A stretch of 64,000 nucleotides of DNA. Source: Clostridia bacterium. Lineage in GTDB: Bacteria > Bacillota > Clostridia > TANB77 > CAG-508. The notes beneath the pieces are model-generated. The model was not told the DNA's origin. It saw only the letters and a list, made by a program, of their open reading frames with translations, and searched no databases. How positions within the stretch are numbered: position 1 is the stretch's first letter; each line of letters begins with the position of its first letter. Both the position numbers and the translations under genes were made by a program. Positions 9,265 through 19,600 of this stretch are shown here, piece after piece. The stretch is from assembly GCA_017437145.1 (NCBI GenBank), contig JAFSBT010000003.1, forward strand, positions 248,001 to 312,000, read 5' to 3'.

Positions 9265-10057
9265 TTATCCTCCGTTTATTGTTACCTTTTTTACTGCATG
9301 ATTAAAAAATATTTTTGCAATAGCATATAAAATAATTGCCCATATTCCAAGTTTTATTATTGAAAAAAGAATTTCATTATAAGTCATTCTACCTAAAAAG
9401 ATATTTATTGGAGTAAACACTAATTCTTTAAATGGTAATATATTTGCTAGTTTTTGAAACCATCCGAGGAAATAATGTTAGTGGTGCTATTAATCCTGAA
9501 AATATATAAACTATTGACTTTCTTAATATCTGCATTCCCCATATAGAATTTGTGTAAAACCCTGCTGTTCCAACTATCATCTGTAAAAAAAATGTTACTG
9601 GTATTCCTAATAAAACTACTACGATAAATGAAATTAAATTTACTAAACTAATGTTAATATTTACTTGCCATATAAAACATGAAATTATACCTGCAGATAC
9701 TCCAACAAACGCTCCAAATCCTATTTCACCTAAATTTAATCCAAAATAATATTTAAAATATGATAACGGAGCCAATAGTTCTTTATGTATTTTTCCGTTT
9801 CTTATTGAATGACTCATTTCTTCATTTATTCCCCAAGTTGTTACCGGAATTAATATAATTACTAAAACATAATAAATTACAATTTCATTTAAAGTAAATC
9901 CCTCGGCATTTCCTGTTTGATTGTATATTGCTAACCATACAAAAATATATACTAACCCTTCAACGAGTCTATTAATAGTAAATAATATATAATTTGATTT
10001 ATATATACTATATTGCTTTATGTACATACGTGCTAATGTAAATATACTTCCTATCAT
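9265..10057 (-). CDS. ABC-2 type permease subunit, frame restored by +1 shift at CGG
   Basis: The start ATG at 10057 follows AAGGGG and is coupled to the upstream ATPase stop. The zero frame ends about 20 codons after codon 198, a CGG at 9464-9466. Skipping its C yields ...LFPGWFQKLANILPFKE..., the usual loop of this family, then two more membrane segments, ending TAA at 9265-9267. That gives 263 residues; the extent is 793 bases (3n+1). The restored C-terminus also supplies the ribosome binding site of the next gene, so the long form is the one the operon layout expects. Confidence 0.85.
9464..9466 (-). other. CGG +1 recoding site (ABC-2 permease)
   Basis: Zero frame CCT CGG ATG GTT; shifted CCT GGA TGG TTT, restoring PGWFQ and the last third of the permease. 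Confidence 0.75.
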
Positions 10058-10059
10058 TT

Positions 10060-11049
10060 TTACCCCTTTTTGTATATTTCTTTTAATATATCTTCCAACT
10101 CTGATTCCTGCATATGAATATCTAAAACCTTGCAATATTTAGATATTTCTTCCATTACATTCATTATTGTAGTTTTTTCATGACTAAATTTTAGTTTTAT
10201 AAGTTCATTACTTTCTTCTGTTATAGTAAAGTTTTCACTGTTTATCTTTTCTGCCATATTTCCTACTTTGTCTTTCACAATAAGCTCTGCTTTAATATTT
10301 TTACCGTAATTATCTTTAAATTTTTGTTTCTCCCCGTCAAAAATAATTTTACCTTTATCGATTAAAATAATTCTGTCACACACTTCTTCGATATCTTTTA
10401 CATCATGTGTTGTAAGTATAACTGTTGTATTTTTTTCTTTATTAATATTTTTGATAAATCTTCTAATATTTTCTTTTACTAAAACATCTAAACCTATTGT
10501 TGGCTCATCTAAATATACTATTTTAGGATTATGTAAAAATGTCGCTGCTATCTCGCATCTCATTTTTTGTCCTAAACTTAAATTCTTCACTTGTTTTTCT
10601 AATAAATCCTCTAAATCTAATAACTCTGTAAATTTTTTTAAGTTCTTTCTGTATTCCCCTTCAGGAATTTTATACATTTTCTTTATAAGTCTAAATGACT
10701 CAATCACTGGCAAATCCCACCATAATTGTGTTTTTTGTCCAAATACAGCTCCAATATTTTTATTGTTTTCAATCCTACTTTTATATGGTACAAGGCCATT
10801 TACAATAACTTCTCCTGATGTAGGAGTAAGTATTCCTGTAAGCATTTTTATTGTAGTAGATTTCCCTGCCCCATTTTCTCCAATATATCCAACTAATTCG
10901 CCTTCATTTATTTCAAAATTTATGCCATCTACAGCTGTAAATTTCTCATACTTAGGCTTGAATAAATGTTTTATATAACCTAATATACCTTTGTCTTTTA
11001 TAATTGTTTTATATTCTTTAACTAGATTTTTAGCTTCAATTATCGCCAT
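10060..11049 (-). CDS. ABC-2 exporter ATPase
   Basis: 329 residues. The nucleotide-binding domain has Walker A GENGAGKST, signature LSLGQKMR, Walker B KIVYLDEPT and H-loop TTHD. Residues about 240-329 form the C-terminal accessory domain of NatA/COG4586-type ATPases. It is the first of three genes encoding one exporter. The GNAT gene ends 18 bases upstream and may share the transcript. No in-frame CGG. Confidence 0.9.
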   Translation of the reverse strand: MAIIEAKNLVKEYKTIIKDKGILGYIKHLFKPKYEKFTAVDGINFEINEGELVGYIGENGAGKSTTIKMLTGILTPTSGEVIVNGLVPYKSRIENNKNIGAVFGQKTQLWWDLPVIESFRLIKKMYKIPEGEYRKNLKKFTELLDLEDLLEKQVKNLSLGQKMRCEIAATFLHNPKIVYLDEPTIGLDVLVKENIRRFIKNINKEKNTTVILTTHDVKDIEEVCDRIILIDKGKIIFDGEKQKFKDNYGKNIKAELIVKDKVGNMAEKINSENFTITEESNELIKLKFSHEKTTIMNVMEEISKYCKVLDIHMQESELEDILKEIYKKG

Positions 11050-11067
11050 ATTTTTATACCTCTTAAA

Positions 11068-11673
11068 TTATATGAATTTTCTCTCATATATAAAAGCTTT
11101 TTGTTCTTTTATATTTCCTAATATTTCGGGTTCCTGATTTTTTACTATAGTTTCGAAAATTTTCGTACATTCTAACTTCTCATATATTTTATAATTACAT
11201 GATTCATCTGTCGTAATTTGAATATTCTTCATGTTATCTTTTTTTGCTAGCTCAAAAATTTCCAATAACAATTTTTTTCCTATACTTTTTCCCCTATAAT
11301 TTTTATCTACAATTAACATAGTAACTTGTCCATCAAAATGTTCTTTTAAACTATTTGGTAGATAGTCATAATTATCATAATATTTTTTAAATCCTTCTTT
11401 ATCTTTGATTTTTTTACTATTTGATAATATTTTTTCAATAAAATGATAAATTTTTTTTCTTACTAAATGCTTATTTGATGTCTTTTTAGAATATCCTGCA
11501 AATCCTATAACCCTATTATTTTCTTTATAGAGCAAAACATTTTCACTTTCTCCTAATATCCACATAAGCTCAATCCATGCACAAATTTTTCCTTCTGCTT
11601 TTGATTCTATTCTTCCTAAATTCCATTCATTATGTAGTATTTCTACACATTGTTTCATCTCATTAAGCTTCAT
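11068..11673 (-). CDS. GNAT-family N-acetyltransferase
   Basis: 201 residues from ATG 11673, chosen because GTGGAG lies 7 bases upstream. The acetyl-CoA binding segment is near VDKNYRGKSIGKKLLLE (RGKSIGKK is the Q/RxxGxG/A loop), followed by ITTDES and an ERKF-type C-terminus. The acceptor is unknown. It sits at the head of the ABC-2 exporter operon and may modify the exported compound or give resistance to it. Confidence 0.8.
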   Translation of the reverse strand: MKLNEMKQCVEILHNEWNLGRIESKAEGKICAWIELMWILGESENVLLYKENNRVIGFAGYSKKTSNKHLVRKKIYHFIEKILSNSKKIKDKEGFKKYYDNYDYLPNSLKEHFDGQVTMLIVDKNYRGKSIGKKLLLEIFELAKKDNMKNIQITTDESCNYKIYEKLECTKIFETIVKNQEPEILGNIKEQKAFIYERKFI

Positions 11674-11756
11674 TTTTTTCTCCACAAATTTTATTACAAA
11701 AATATTATATATGAACGTTAACTAAAATACAAGATTCATATTTTATATTAAATAGC

Positions 11757-11787
11757 ACGAGAGCATTCCTTGTTGGAATGCTCTCCA
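11757..11787 (-). terminator. Hairpin, probable terminator
   Basis: GAGAGCATTCC / GGAATGCTCTC stem with a TTGTT loop, downstream of the 80-residue gene. The T-tract on the minus strand is weak. Confidence 0.6.
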
Positions 11788-11798
11788 GTTTTGTAAAC

Positions 11799-12041
11799 TT
11801 ATTCGCAACCTTCAATCTCACATTTCATAGCCGCTGAGAGTAATGCGTAATAAGTCTGTTCGAGGTCTTCCCCCTCATGCTTAAACCATGTAAGTCCAAA
11901 CTCGTTGCTGAGCCATTCAACCTTCTGTTCATAGGTTTCAAGCTCCGGAAGTTCTTTCTTAATTGTTTCATCTGCTTCATCAATACTTGCAGACATAATG
12001 ATTAAAGCCATTACTGATTGCTTTTCAAGATTTTTACCCAT
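11799..12041 (-). CDS. Small acidic hypothetical protein
   Basis: 80 residues from ATG 12041, preceded by GGTGGT at 7 bases. All-helical and acidic, ending in CEIEGCE; no motif recognised. It is a single-gene unit of the GC-richer class with its own promoter and terminator. Confidence 0.6.
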   Translation of the reverse strand: MGKNLEKQSVMALIIMSASIDEADETIKKELPELETYEQKVEWLSNEFGLTWFKHEGEDLEQTYYALLSAAMKCEIEGCE

Positions 12042-12128
12042 GATAAGCACCACCAATTAAATGATAATTACGTGTGCTGACCTCACACAAGCAAAAATAA
12101 GGGTATTGCTGAATTCTTGCCTTGCGTA

Positions 12129-12157
12129 ATTTTATCATATTTATATAATTATTGCAA
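12129..12157 (-). promoter_or_regulatory. Promoter of the 80-residue gene
   Basis: TTGCAA, 17-base spacer, TAAAAT on the minus strand, upstream of the gene ending at 11799. Confidence 0.55.
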
Positions 12158-12186
12158 ATTAGTTGTTTTATTGATATTATATTGCA

Positions 12187-12214
12187 TGTAGGGGTCGCCG
12201 CCCTCGGCGACCCG
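12187..12214. repeat. Interspersed palindromic repeat copy
   Basis: TGTAGGGGTCGCCG / CGGCGACCC. The flank is shared with the other copies while the core bases differ. Confidence 0.7.
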
Positions 12215-12266
12215 AAAAAATTTAATTATACATCGAATATTAAAATAAAATTGTGGAGATGGTAAA

Positions 12267-13565
12267 ATGAAAAATCAAATAACTATAAAAGAAATTAAAG
12301 AATTTAATAATCAGTTTAATTCAAATAAAAACAATAAACAAATAATGGAAGGTATTAATAACAATGGTTTGCAAAATTATTGCTTAAATAAAAAAATTAT
12401 TGAAGAAAACCCTCCTCTTTTTAATATTGAGCTTTGTGAAACTAAAAGAATGGACCAAAAAGAAAGTTTGAGATGTTGGATTTATTCAGGTCTTAATTTT
12501 ATAAAAAGAAATATTGCTAACAATTTAAATACAGATATTCTTAATTTCGAACTTTCTCCTACCTTTGTTGCATTTTATGATAGATTAGAAAAATCAAATT
12601 CTTTGTATAATAAAATAATTCATAAAAAAATAGATTTTAAAACAATCAATAATCAATCTTATTATAACGAACCTTGTCATGAAAGAGGTCGCTTTGAGGG
12701 TTTTAGATTTATTATAAATAAATACGGTTTAGTACCTTATAATATTATGGAAGATACTAATGACAGCTTATACTCAAATGATTTTACTCGTGTATTTAAT
12801 CAAAAAGTAAAAAAAGATTGTTTTAAAATTTTGAAAGCTAAGGAAAATGGTCTTGATTGCTATAAATTAAAAGAAAAACTTTTAGCAGAAAACTATGATT
12901 TATTATGTAAGATTCTTGGTGAACCTCCTCTAACTTTTGATTATACATATACAAATAATATGAACGAAAAAATAACTTTAAATAATATAACACCACTAGA
13001 ATTTAAAGAAAAATTTTTAAATATTGATTTAAATGAATATATTAGCATTACAAATCTCGAATCAAATAACAGAGACCTTTTTAAGAAATATATAAACAAA
13101 AATTCTTCTACTGAATTTATAAATTTACCAATTAATAGATTAAAAGAATTATGTATTATGCAACTTGAGCAAGGTGAACCTGTAATTTTTGATTGTAACC
13201 CTTTAAGTTTCAGAGATATCTCTACTGGAGTTTTAGATACAAGATTATATAATTACAATTCAAACTTTTCTTTTGATAATATGACTAAAATTGAATCTTT
13301 AAATTTTAAAGAAAGATTTGCTCAACATGTTATGACTTTTACTGGAGTTCATATTGAAAAAAATAAACCTATAAGATGGAAAGTTGAAGACAGTTATGGT
13401 TCAGAAAAAAGATACAATGGTTATTATATTATGAATGATAACTTTTTCGATGATTATATAATAAGAATTGTTATAAATAAAAAATTCCTATCGGAAGCTG
13501 AAATAGAATTATATAATTCAACATCAATACCTGTTTCTGATTCTGATGCATTTGAAATAAAATAA
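12267..13565 (+). CDS. pepC: Aminopeptidase C / bleomycin hydrolase family cysteine peptidase
   Basis: 432 residues, the usual length of PepC. The nucleophile Cys lies in QKESLRCWIYSGLN, corresponding to the family's NQ.SSGRCW.F. The catalytic His is in HVMTFTGV. The segment RWKVEDSYG corresponds to WKVENSWG, so the usual catalytic Asn appears as Asp; activity may be changed. It is expected to be a cytoplasmic aminopeptidase for peptide use. The start has GGAGATGGTAAA upstream. Very AT-rich codons, no in-frame CGG. Single gene with a terminator behind it. Confidence 0.85.
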   Translation: MKNQITIKEIKEFNNQFNSNKNNKQIMEGINNNGLQNYCLNKKIIEENPPLFNIELCETKRMDQKESLRCWIYSGLNFIKRNIANNLNTDILNFELSPTFVAFYDRLEKSNSLYNKIIHKKIDFKTINNQSYYNEPCHERGRFEGFRFIINKYGLVPYNIMEDTNDSLYSNDFTRVFNQKVKKDCFKILKAKENGLDCYKLKEKLLAENYDLLCKILGEPPLTFDYTYTNNMNEKITLNNITPLEFKEKFLNIDLNEYISITNLESNNRDLFKKYINKNSSTEFINLPINRLKELCIMQLEQGEPVIFDCNPLSFRDISTGVLDTRLYNYNSNFSFDNMTKIESLNFKERFAQHVMTFTGVHIEKNKPIRWKVEDSYGSEKRYNGYYIMNDNFFDDYIIRIVINKKFLSEAEIELYNSTSIPVSDSDAFEIK

Positions 13566-13568
13566 AGA

Positions 13569-13617
13569 AAAGTCCCATCCAAAGCTACGTAGAGCTTATG
13601 CGGATGGGCTTTTTTTC
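13569..13617 (+). terminator. Terminator of pepC
   Basis: GTCCCATCC ... GGATGGGC stem followed by TTTTTTT, enclosing a smaller AGCT-rich hairpin. Confidence 0.8.
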
Positions 13618-13625
13618 GGGAAGTT

Positions 13626-14135
13626 TTAATTGCTTTTGCGAATTCGGATAGCAGTCATGTCGCCATCATACTCTGTTGGCATAAAGTTTATGGCAAACCA
13701 GAAAGTACCAGTGTCTTTAAATTGGACCTCTGCACCCTCAATCCCTAGAACATGTAAAACATGAAGAATGTCAATTATGGATATTGTTTCTGTGGCTTTG
13801 ACACCATCGTTTGAATTAAGTTCTTCCGAGTGCTCTTTTATGAATCTATTTGCAAGAGTTTTTCTCTCAAGCTTCTCTTTAATAAGTTCCTCCATCTTAA
13901 GATATAGGTTATTATGAGCTTTCGTAAGTTTTTCAACTCTTTCTTTCGACTCGTTAGCCTTTTTCATTGCTGCATTAAATTTACGATGAGGAGCCTTTTG
14001 CGAAGACAATTCCTCTAACCGTAGGCAATCTTTGTGATGAGCATCGACAGCCTCTGCAAGCCATTCACCAACAAGTTTAGCCATGTTCTCTTTCGCATCA
14101 ATTTCGCATATTATCGCCATTAAGCTTCTAGGCAT
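13626..14135 (-). CDS. Hypothetical coiled-coil protein
   Basis: 169 residues. Residues about 25-110 are charged and helical (probably coiled coil) and the C-terminal 40 residues are beta-rich. The start at 14135 has GGGAGGAAG upstream. It is GC-richer than the flanking genes and uses an in-frame CGG (14019-14021) as plain sense: shifting there would stop at the next codon. Monocistronic; no family recognised. Confidence 0.6.
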   Translation of the reverse strand: MPRSLMAIICEIDAKENMAKLVGEWLAEAVDAHHKDCLRLEELSSQKAPHRKFNAAMKKANESKERVEKLTKAHNNLYLKMEELIKEKLERKTLANRFIKEHSEELNSNDGVKATETISIIDILHVLHVLGIEGAEVQFKDTGTFWFAINFMPTEYDGDMTAIRIRKSN

Positions 14136-14180
14136 TTTTTCTTCCTCCCTTTTTATTTTTTCTGAAGCTTTGACTTTTGC

Positions 14181-14209
14181 ATTATATCACATATTTACAT
14201 AATTGTCTA
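14181..14209 (-). promoter_or_regulatory. Promoter of the coiled-coil gene
   Basis: TAGACA, 17 bases including TTATGTAAA, then TATAAT on the minus strand, followed by TGCAAAAGTCAA. The same layout is found before other GC-richer cassettes. Confidence 0.65.
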
Positions 14210-14235
14210 TGTTTTATTTTCATTTCAACATTAAA

Positions 14236-14280
14236 GAAAAGCCCATCCCTAAGCTAAGTAGCTTGTTGGGATGGATTTTC
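14236..14280 (-). terminator. Terminator of the U32 peptidase gene
   Basis: On the minus strand CCATCCC ... GGGATGG followed by GCTTTTCTTT, immediately after the stop at 14281. Confidence 0.75.
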
Positions 14281-16638
14281 TTATATCTCCTTATTCAAAT
14301 TTCCATTAGTATAGTTAATTCCCTCTAATCTTTGATTATTTCTATGTACCTCTATTATATTTTTAATCTCTTCTTCTGTTTCTTCTAAAATATCAATTCT
14401 TATTGAATCTATATCTAAATCTTTCCATTCAATTGAAGTTATTTTAGAGTTATAAATTAAATTATTACAGTTTATTCTATTTGTATATACTGGAAATTTT
14501 AACCCTAATCTATCTTTCAATGTATATTTTCCTTCTTTACACAAACCTTGACACCCTTTAAAAGTTCTTATTGTGCAATATTCTGAAGTCATTAAAAGAG
14601 TTCTTCCATATACTATAAGTTCTTTATTAATATTTTCATTTAAATTTTTTATATTTTGTTTATTAAGCTCAGGAGAAATTATCATTTTTTTAAATCCTAA
14701 TTTTTTTAGTTCTTCTATTGTGTAATTATTAAATGCATTGAAAGTATAATTTGCAATAAGTTCATAATCTTTTTCTCTTAAATCTTTAAGATAATTTAAT
14801 TGAGATATATTTGATAGCACTAAACCTTTAAAATTTAGTTTCTGTAATTTATCTGATATTAGTTTATTAAATACCCCTCTTGTAATTGCAGGTATTATAA
14901 TGTATGTATGAAAATTATTAGATATTTCTTGTATTTTTTGCTCATTTTCTTTTTCAAAAAACAATTCTATTGGTAAATATATATTGTTTATATCTTTTAA
15001 ATTTTTATAATTTATATTATTATTTAATTTGTTTAAACATAAATTAACTTCTATTTTTTCTCTTGTTTTTTCTTCTTTTTTTTCTTTTAAAGTATTTATT
15101 TTTATAACTTCATTTCTTTTAATTTTTGATTTCAACTCATTTTCTAGTTTTTCTAATGAATCTCTTCTTAGTTCATTTATACTACTTATAGGAACAATTA
15201 TGCCCTCATCAGGTTCTACTTCAATATTTGAGAATTCAAATATTGTATTGCCTGTTTTTGATAATTGTTCTTTTATTCTTTCCTTTGAAATTCCTGTTTT
15301 TTCTGCTTTTACTGGAATTACATCTTTTTGCTCTTTTATATTTATTTTAGTCAATTCATCTATAATTTCTATACTTATGGGTTGATTATTTTTTAAAGAA
15401 ATTTTTCCTGTGATTTTTCTTTTTACATTTTCTTTACTATTTTTTTGCTCAATTTCTTTATTTAATGAATTACTAACTGTTTTATATACATAGTCTTTTG
15501 TTCTAATATCTCCATATATTCTTCCTATAGTTGCTATTTGTCCTATTTTTAATATTTTTATATTAGTATTTCCGAGCATCAATTCTGAAATTTTACAAGA
15601 AGATTCTTTTATAGCAATACTATCTCCTAACTCAACATCTTTTTCTAGTTTCACTTTAACATATCCTTTGTTTTTATTATATGAAACTACTTCTCCTATT
15701 TTTATTCCAATATGATTAGGTCTTTTAGTATACATCATTTCTTTGCCAAGTTTTCCATTTAAGTATCCTGTACTAAATCCACCTCTGTTAAAAATTTGCA
15801 TTAATTTTTCTCTATCAGAATCTTCTACAATATATGGCTTATCACTTTGTGCTAAATTTATGTATTTTCTATAAATAGATGTTACTAATCCCACATAATA
15901 AGGAGATTTCATTCTTCCTTCTATTTTTAATGATTTTACACCTGAAGCTAAAATTTTAGGTAAAATATCTAAAGTGCACACATCTTTAGAGCTAAGTAAA
16001 TATCCTTTATTTACTACACTATCATTTTTAAGTAAAGTATAAGGAAGCCTGCAGCTACCAGCGCAGGTTCCTCTATTTCCGCTTCTTCCTCCAATTAAAC
16101 TACTCATTAAGCATTGACCTGAATAGCAAATACAAAGTGCACCATGTATAAAAATTTCTATATCTACATTTGAGTTTTTACAAATATCTTCTATTTCTTT
16201 TACTTCTAATTCTCTTGCAAGTACAACTCTATTTACTCCTAGTTTTTCTAGCTGTTCTACTCCCTCTTTATTATATGTCGTCATTTGTGTACTTGCGTGA
16301 ACTTCTAGGTTCGGAAAAGTTTCTATAATTTTTTTTGCTAAACCTAAGTCTTGTACAATAACTGCATCTATACCAGCTAAGTATGCATCTTTTACTAAAT
16401 TAATAGCATCTTCAAACTCATCATTTTGAATAAGAATATTTATTGTTAAATGTGTTTTTACATTTCTCAATTTAGCATATTCGATTGCCTTACTTAGTTC
16501 TTCTTTATTAAAATTTTTACTATTTGCTCTTGCATTAAATTGATTAGCACCAAAATATACTGCATCTGCTCCATTTTGCACCGCTGCTTTTAAACAATCA
16601 AAATCTCCTGCTGGTGATAGAAGTTCTATATCGTTCAT
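14281..16638 (-). CDS. U32-family peptidase / RlhA-like protein with DUF3656
   Basis: 785 residues. The N-terminal U32 domain carries the family cysteines in GALCICYSGQC...GNRGTCAGSCR, ligands of the iron-sulfur cluster in the E. coli homologue RlhA, which hydroxylates a cytidine of 23S rRNA. The remainder is a long DUF3656-like region ending with CTIRTFKGCQGLC. The family was named from a collagenase-like activity, but an RNA-modifying role is the better supported one. It starts 13 bases after carB ends and is probably in the same operon, with a clear AAAGGAGA site. No in-frame CGG. Confidence 0.85.
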   Translation of the reverse strand: MNDIELLSPAGDFDCLKAAVQNGADAVYFGANQFNARANSKNFNKEELSKAIEYAKLRNVKTHLTINILIQNDEFEDAINLVKDAYLAGIDAVIVQDLGLAKKIIETFPNLEVHASTQMTTYNKEGVEQLEKLGVNRVVLARELEVKEIEDICKNSNVDIEIFIHGALCICYSGQCLMSSLIGGRSGNRGTCAGSCRLPYTLLKNDSVVNKGYLLSSKDVCTLDILPKILASGVKSLKIEGRMKSPYYVGLVTSIYRKYINLAQSDKPYIVEDSDREKLMQIFNRGGFSTGYLNGKLGKEMMYTKRPNHIGIKIGEVVSYNKNKGYVKVKLEKDVELGDSIAIKESSCKISELMLGNTNIKILKIGQIATIGRIYGDIRTKDYVYKTVSNSLNKEIEQKNSKENVKRKITGKISLKNNQPISIEIIDELTKINIKEQKDVIPVKAEKTGISKERIKEQLSKTGNTIFEFSNIEVEPDEGIIVPISSINELRRDSLEKLENELKSKIKRNEVIKINTLKEKKEEKTREKIEVNLCLNKLNNNINYKNLKDINNIYLPIELFFEKENEQKIQEISNNFHTYIIIPAITRGVFNKLISDKLQKLNFKGLVLSNISQLNYLKDLREKDYELIANYTFNAFNNYTIEELKKLGFKKMIISPELNKQNIKNLNENINKELIVYGRTLLMTSEYCTIRTFKGCQGLCKEGKYTLKDRLGLKFPVYTNRINCNNLIYNSKITSIEWKDLDIDSIRIDILEETEEEIKNIIEVHRNNQRLEGINYTNGNLNKEI

Positions 16639-16651
16639 TTATTTCTCCTTT

Positions 16652-19600
16652 TTACTCATCTATTGTTGATATACAAAGTGTAATTTCTTCTAAAACATCT
16701 AATAATACTTCTACTGTATCTAATGCAGTAAACATTGCTACATTATTTTCTACTGCACATCTTCTTATTTTAAATCCATCTGTTTCTTGGTCTATTGAAT
16801 CTACTTCTCTTGTGTTAATTACATAATTAACATATCCTTTTCTTATAGATTCTAATATTGCTTCGCTACCTTCGCTAATTTTATCTTTTGCTCTTGTACG
16901 TATTCCATTTGCTTTTAAGAACTTAGCAGTTCCTTTTGTTGCTTCTATATTAAATCCTAGATTATAGAATCTTCTAATAAGTGGTAATGCAACTTCTTTA
17001 TCTTTATCTGCTAATGTTACAAATATAGTTCCGTAATTTTCTACATTCATTCCTGATGATTGTAAAGCTTTGTACAATGCTCTTGTTAAAGTTTTATCAT
17101 ATCCTATAGCTTCTCCTGTTGATTTCATTTCTGGTGATAAATAAGCATCTATTCCTGTAAGTTTTGAGAAAGAAAATACTGGAGCTTTTACATACCATTT
17201 TTGTTTTTCTTTTGGATATACATGTATTATTCCTTGGGCTTTTAAACTCTTTCCTAGCATTGCAAGTGTTCCTATATCAGCTAAAGGATATCCTGTAGCT
17301 TTTGATAAAAATGGAACTGTTCTTGAAGATCTTGGATTAACTTCTATTACATATACATTATCTTCTTTATCTACTATAAATTGAATATTATATAATCCAA
17401 CAATACCAATTCCTAAACCTAGTTTTACAGTGTATTCTAAAATTTTTTCTTTAGCTTCTTCACTTACGCTAAATGTAGGATATACACTTATACTATCTCC
17501 TGAATGTATACCTGTTTTTTCAACGTGTTCCATTATACCAGGAACAAAAACATCTCTACCATCACATACAGCGTCTACTTCTAATTCTCTTCCTGTAATA
17601 TATTTATCAACTAAAACTGGTTGTTTTTTATTTATTGCAACCGCTGTTTTTAAATATTTTTCTAACGCTCTTCTGCTTCCAACTATTTGCATTGCTCTTC
17701 CACCTAGTACATAGCTTGGTCTAACTAGTACTGGGTAACCAATTTCTTCTGCAACTTTAATACCTTCTTCAATACTTGTAACAGCTCTTCCCTGTGGCTG
17801 TGGTATTTCTAATTCCTTCATTATTTTTTCAAATGCATCTCTGTTTTCAGCTCTTTCTATTGCTTCAAAATCTGTTCCTATTATTTTAACACCTAATTTC
17901 ATTAATCCTTCTGCTAAGTTTATAGGTGTTTGACCTCCAAGTGATGCTATAATACCTTCTGGTTTTTCTATATCTATTACATTCATAATATCTTCTATTG
18001 TTAATGGTTCAAAATATAATTTATCACTTGTTGTGAAGTCTGTAGAAACTGTTTCAGGGTTATTATTTATTATTATTGCTTCATATCCAGCTTTTTTTAT
18101 TGTTGTAACAGCATGTACTGTTGAATAGTCAAATTCTACACCTTGCCCAATTCTTATTGGACCAGAACCTAAAACTACTATTTTTTTATCTTTATGATTA
18201 GGATCTTTTTTCGGCATTGTGCTTTTTCCATTATATGTTGAATAGAAATATGGAACATATCTTTCGCCTTCAATTGGTGCAGTATTTATCATTCTGTATG
18301 AAGGATAAACATTATTTTCTTTTCTAAATAAGTAAATATCAGCTTCTTCTTTATTCCATAATTTTGCTATGTATTTATCACTGAATCCCATTTTTTTAGC
18401 TTGTTTTAAAACATCTAAATCCATAGGATTTTTTTCTACTACTTTTTCTAAATCTATTATATTTTTAAATTTTTCAAGGAAAAATACTGTTATTTTTGTC
18501 ACATCAAATATTGTTTGTAAATCTGTTCCTCTTCTTATTAATTCTGCTACTGCAAAGAATCTATCATCTCTACCATCTTTAATATATTCTAATAATTCTT
18601 CTGTTGTCATGTCATCAAATTTTTCTAAGTATAAATGACATGCACCTATTTCCATTGATCTAATTCCTTTTAGAATTCCTTCTTCAAGAGTTCTTCCTAA
18701 ACTCATTATTTCTCCTGTTGCTTTCATTTGAGTTCCTAATTTGTTAGAAGCGGATGTGAATTTATCAAATGGGAATCTTGAAATTTTTGTTGCAATATAA
18801 TCTAACTGTGGTTCTAAATTTGCTGGTGAATTTACTATATCAATTTCATCTAAATTCATTCCCATAGCAACTTTTGCAGTTACTCTTGCTATTGGATACC
18901 CACTTGCTTTTGATGCTAATGCTGATGAACGTGATACTCTTGGGTTAACCTCTATTAAATAATATTCTGATGAATTTGGATTTAATGCAAATTGAACATT
19001 ACATCCACCTTCTATTTTTAAAGCTCTAATTAATTTTAAACTGCTTTCTTTTAGCATGTTAAAATCATGTTCATTTAATGTTTGAATAGGTGCTACAACC
19101 ATTGAATCTCCTGTATGAACTCCTACTGGGTCTAAATTTTCCATACCACATATTGCAATTGCTGTATCATTACTATCTCTCATTACTTCAAACTCAATTT
19201 CTTTGTATCCTTTTACACTTTTTTCTACTAACACTTGATTTGTTGGAGATAATTGTAATGCATTTTTCATTATTTCCTTTAACTCTTTTTCATTTTCAGC
19301 AAATCCACCACCAGTTCCACCTAATGTAAATGCTGGTCTTAATACAACTGGATATCCAATTTCTTTTGCTGCTTTTACAGCTTCTTCAATTGAATAAGTA
19401 ATTTCAGATGCGATTACTGGCTCTCCTATTGATTCGCAAAGCTCTTTAAATCTTTCTCTATCTTCAGCACATTCTATACTTTCTAAACTTGTCCCTAAAA
19501 GTTTAACTCTACATTCTTGTAAAATACCTTTTTTAGCTAATTGCATACCTAAATTTAAACCTGTTTGTCCACCTAAACCTGGTATTATTGCATCTGGTCT

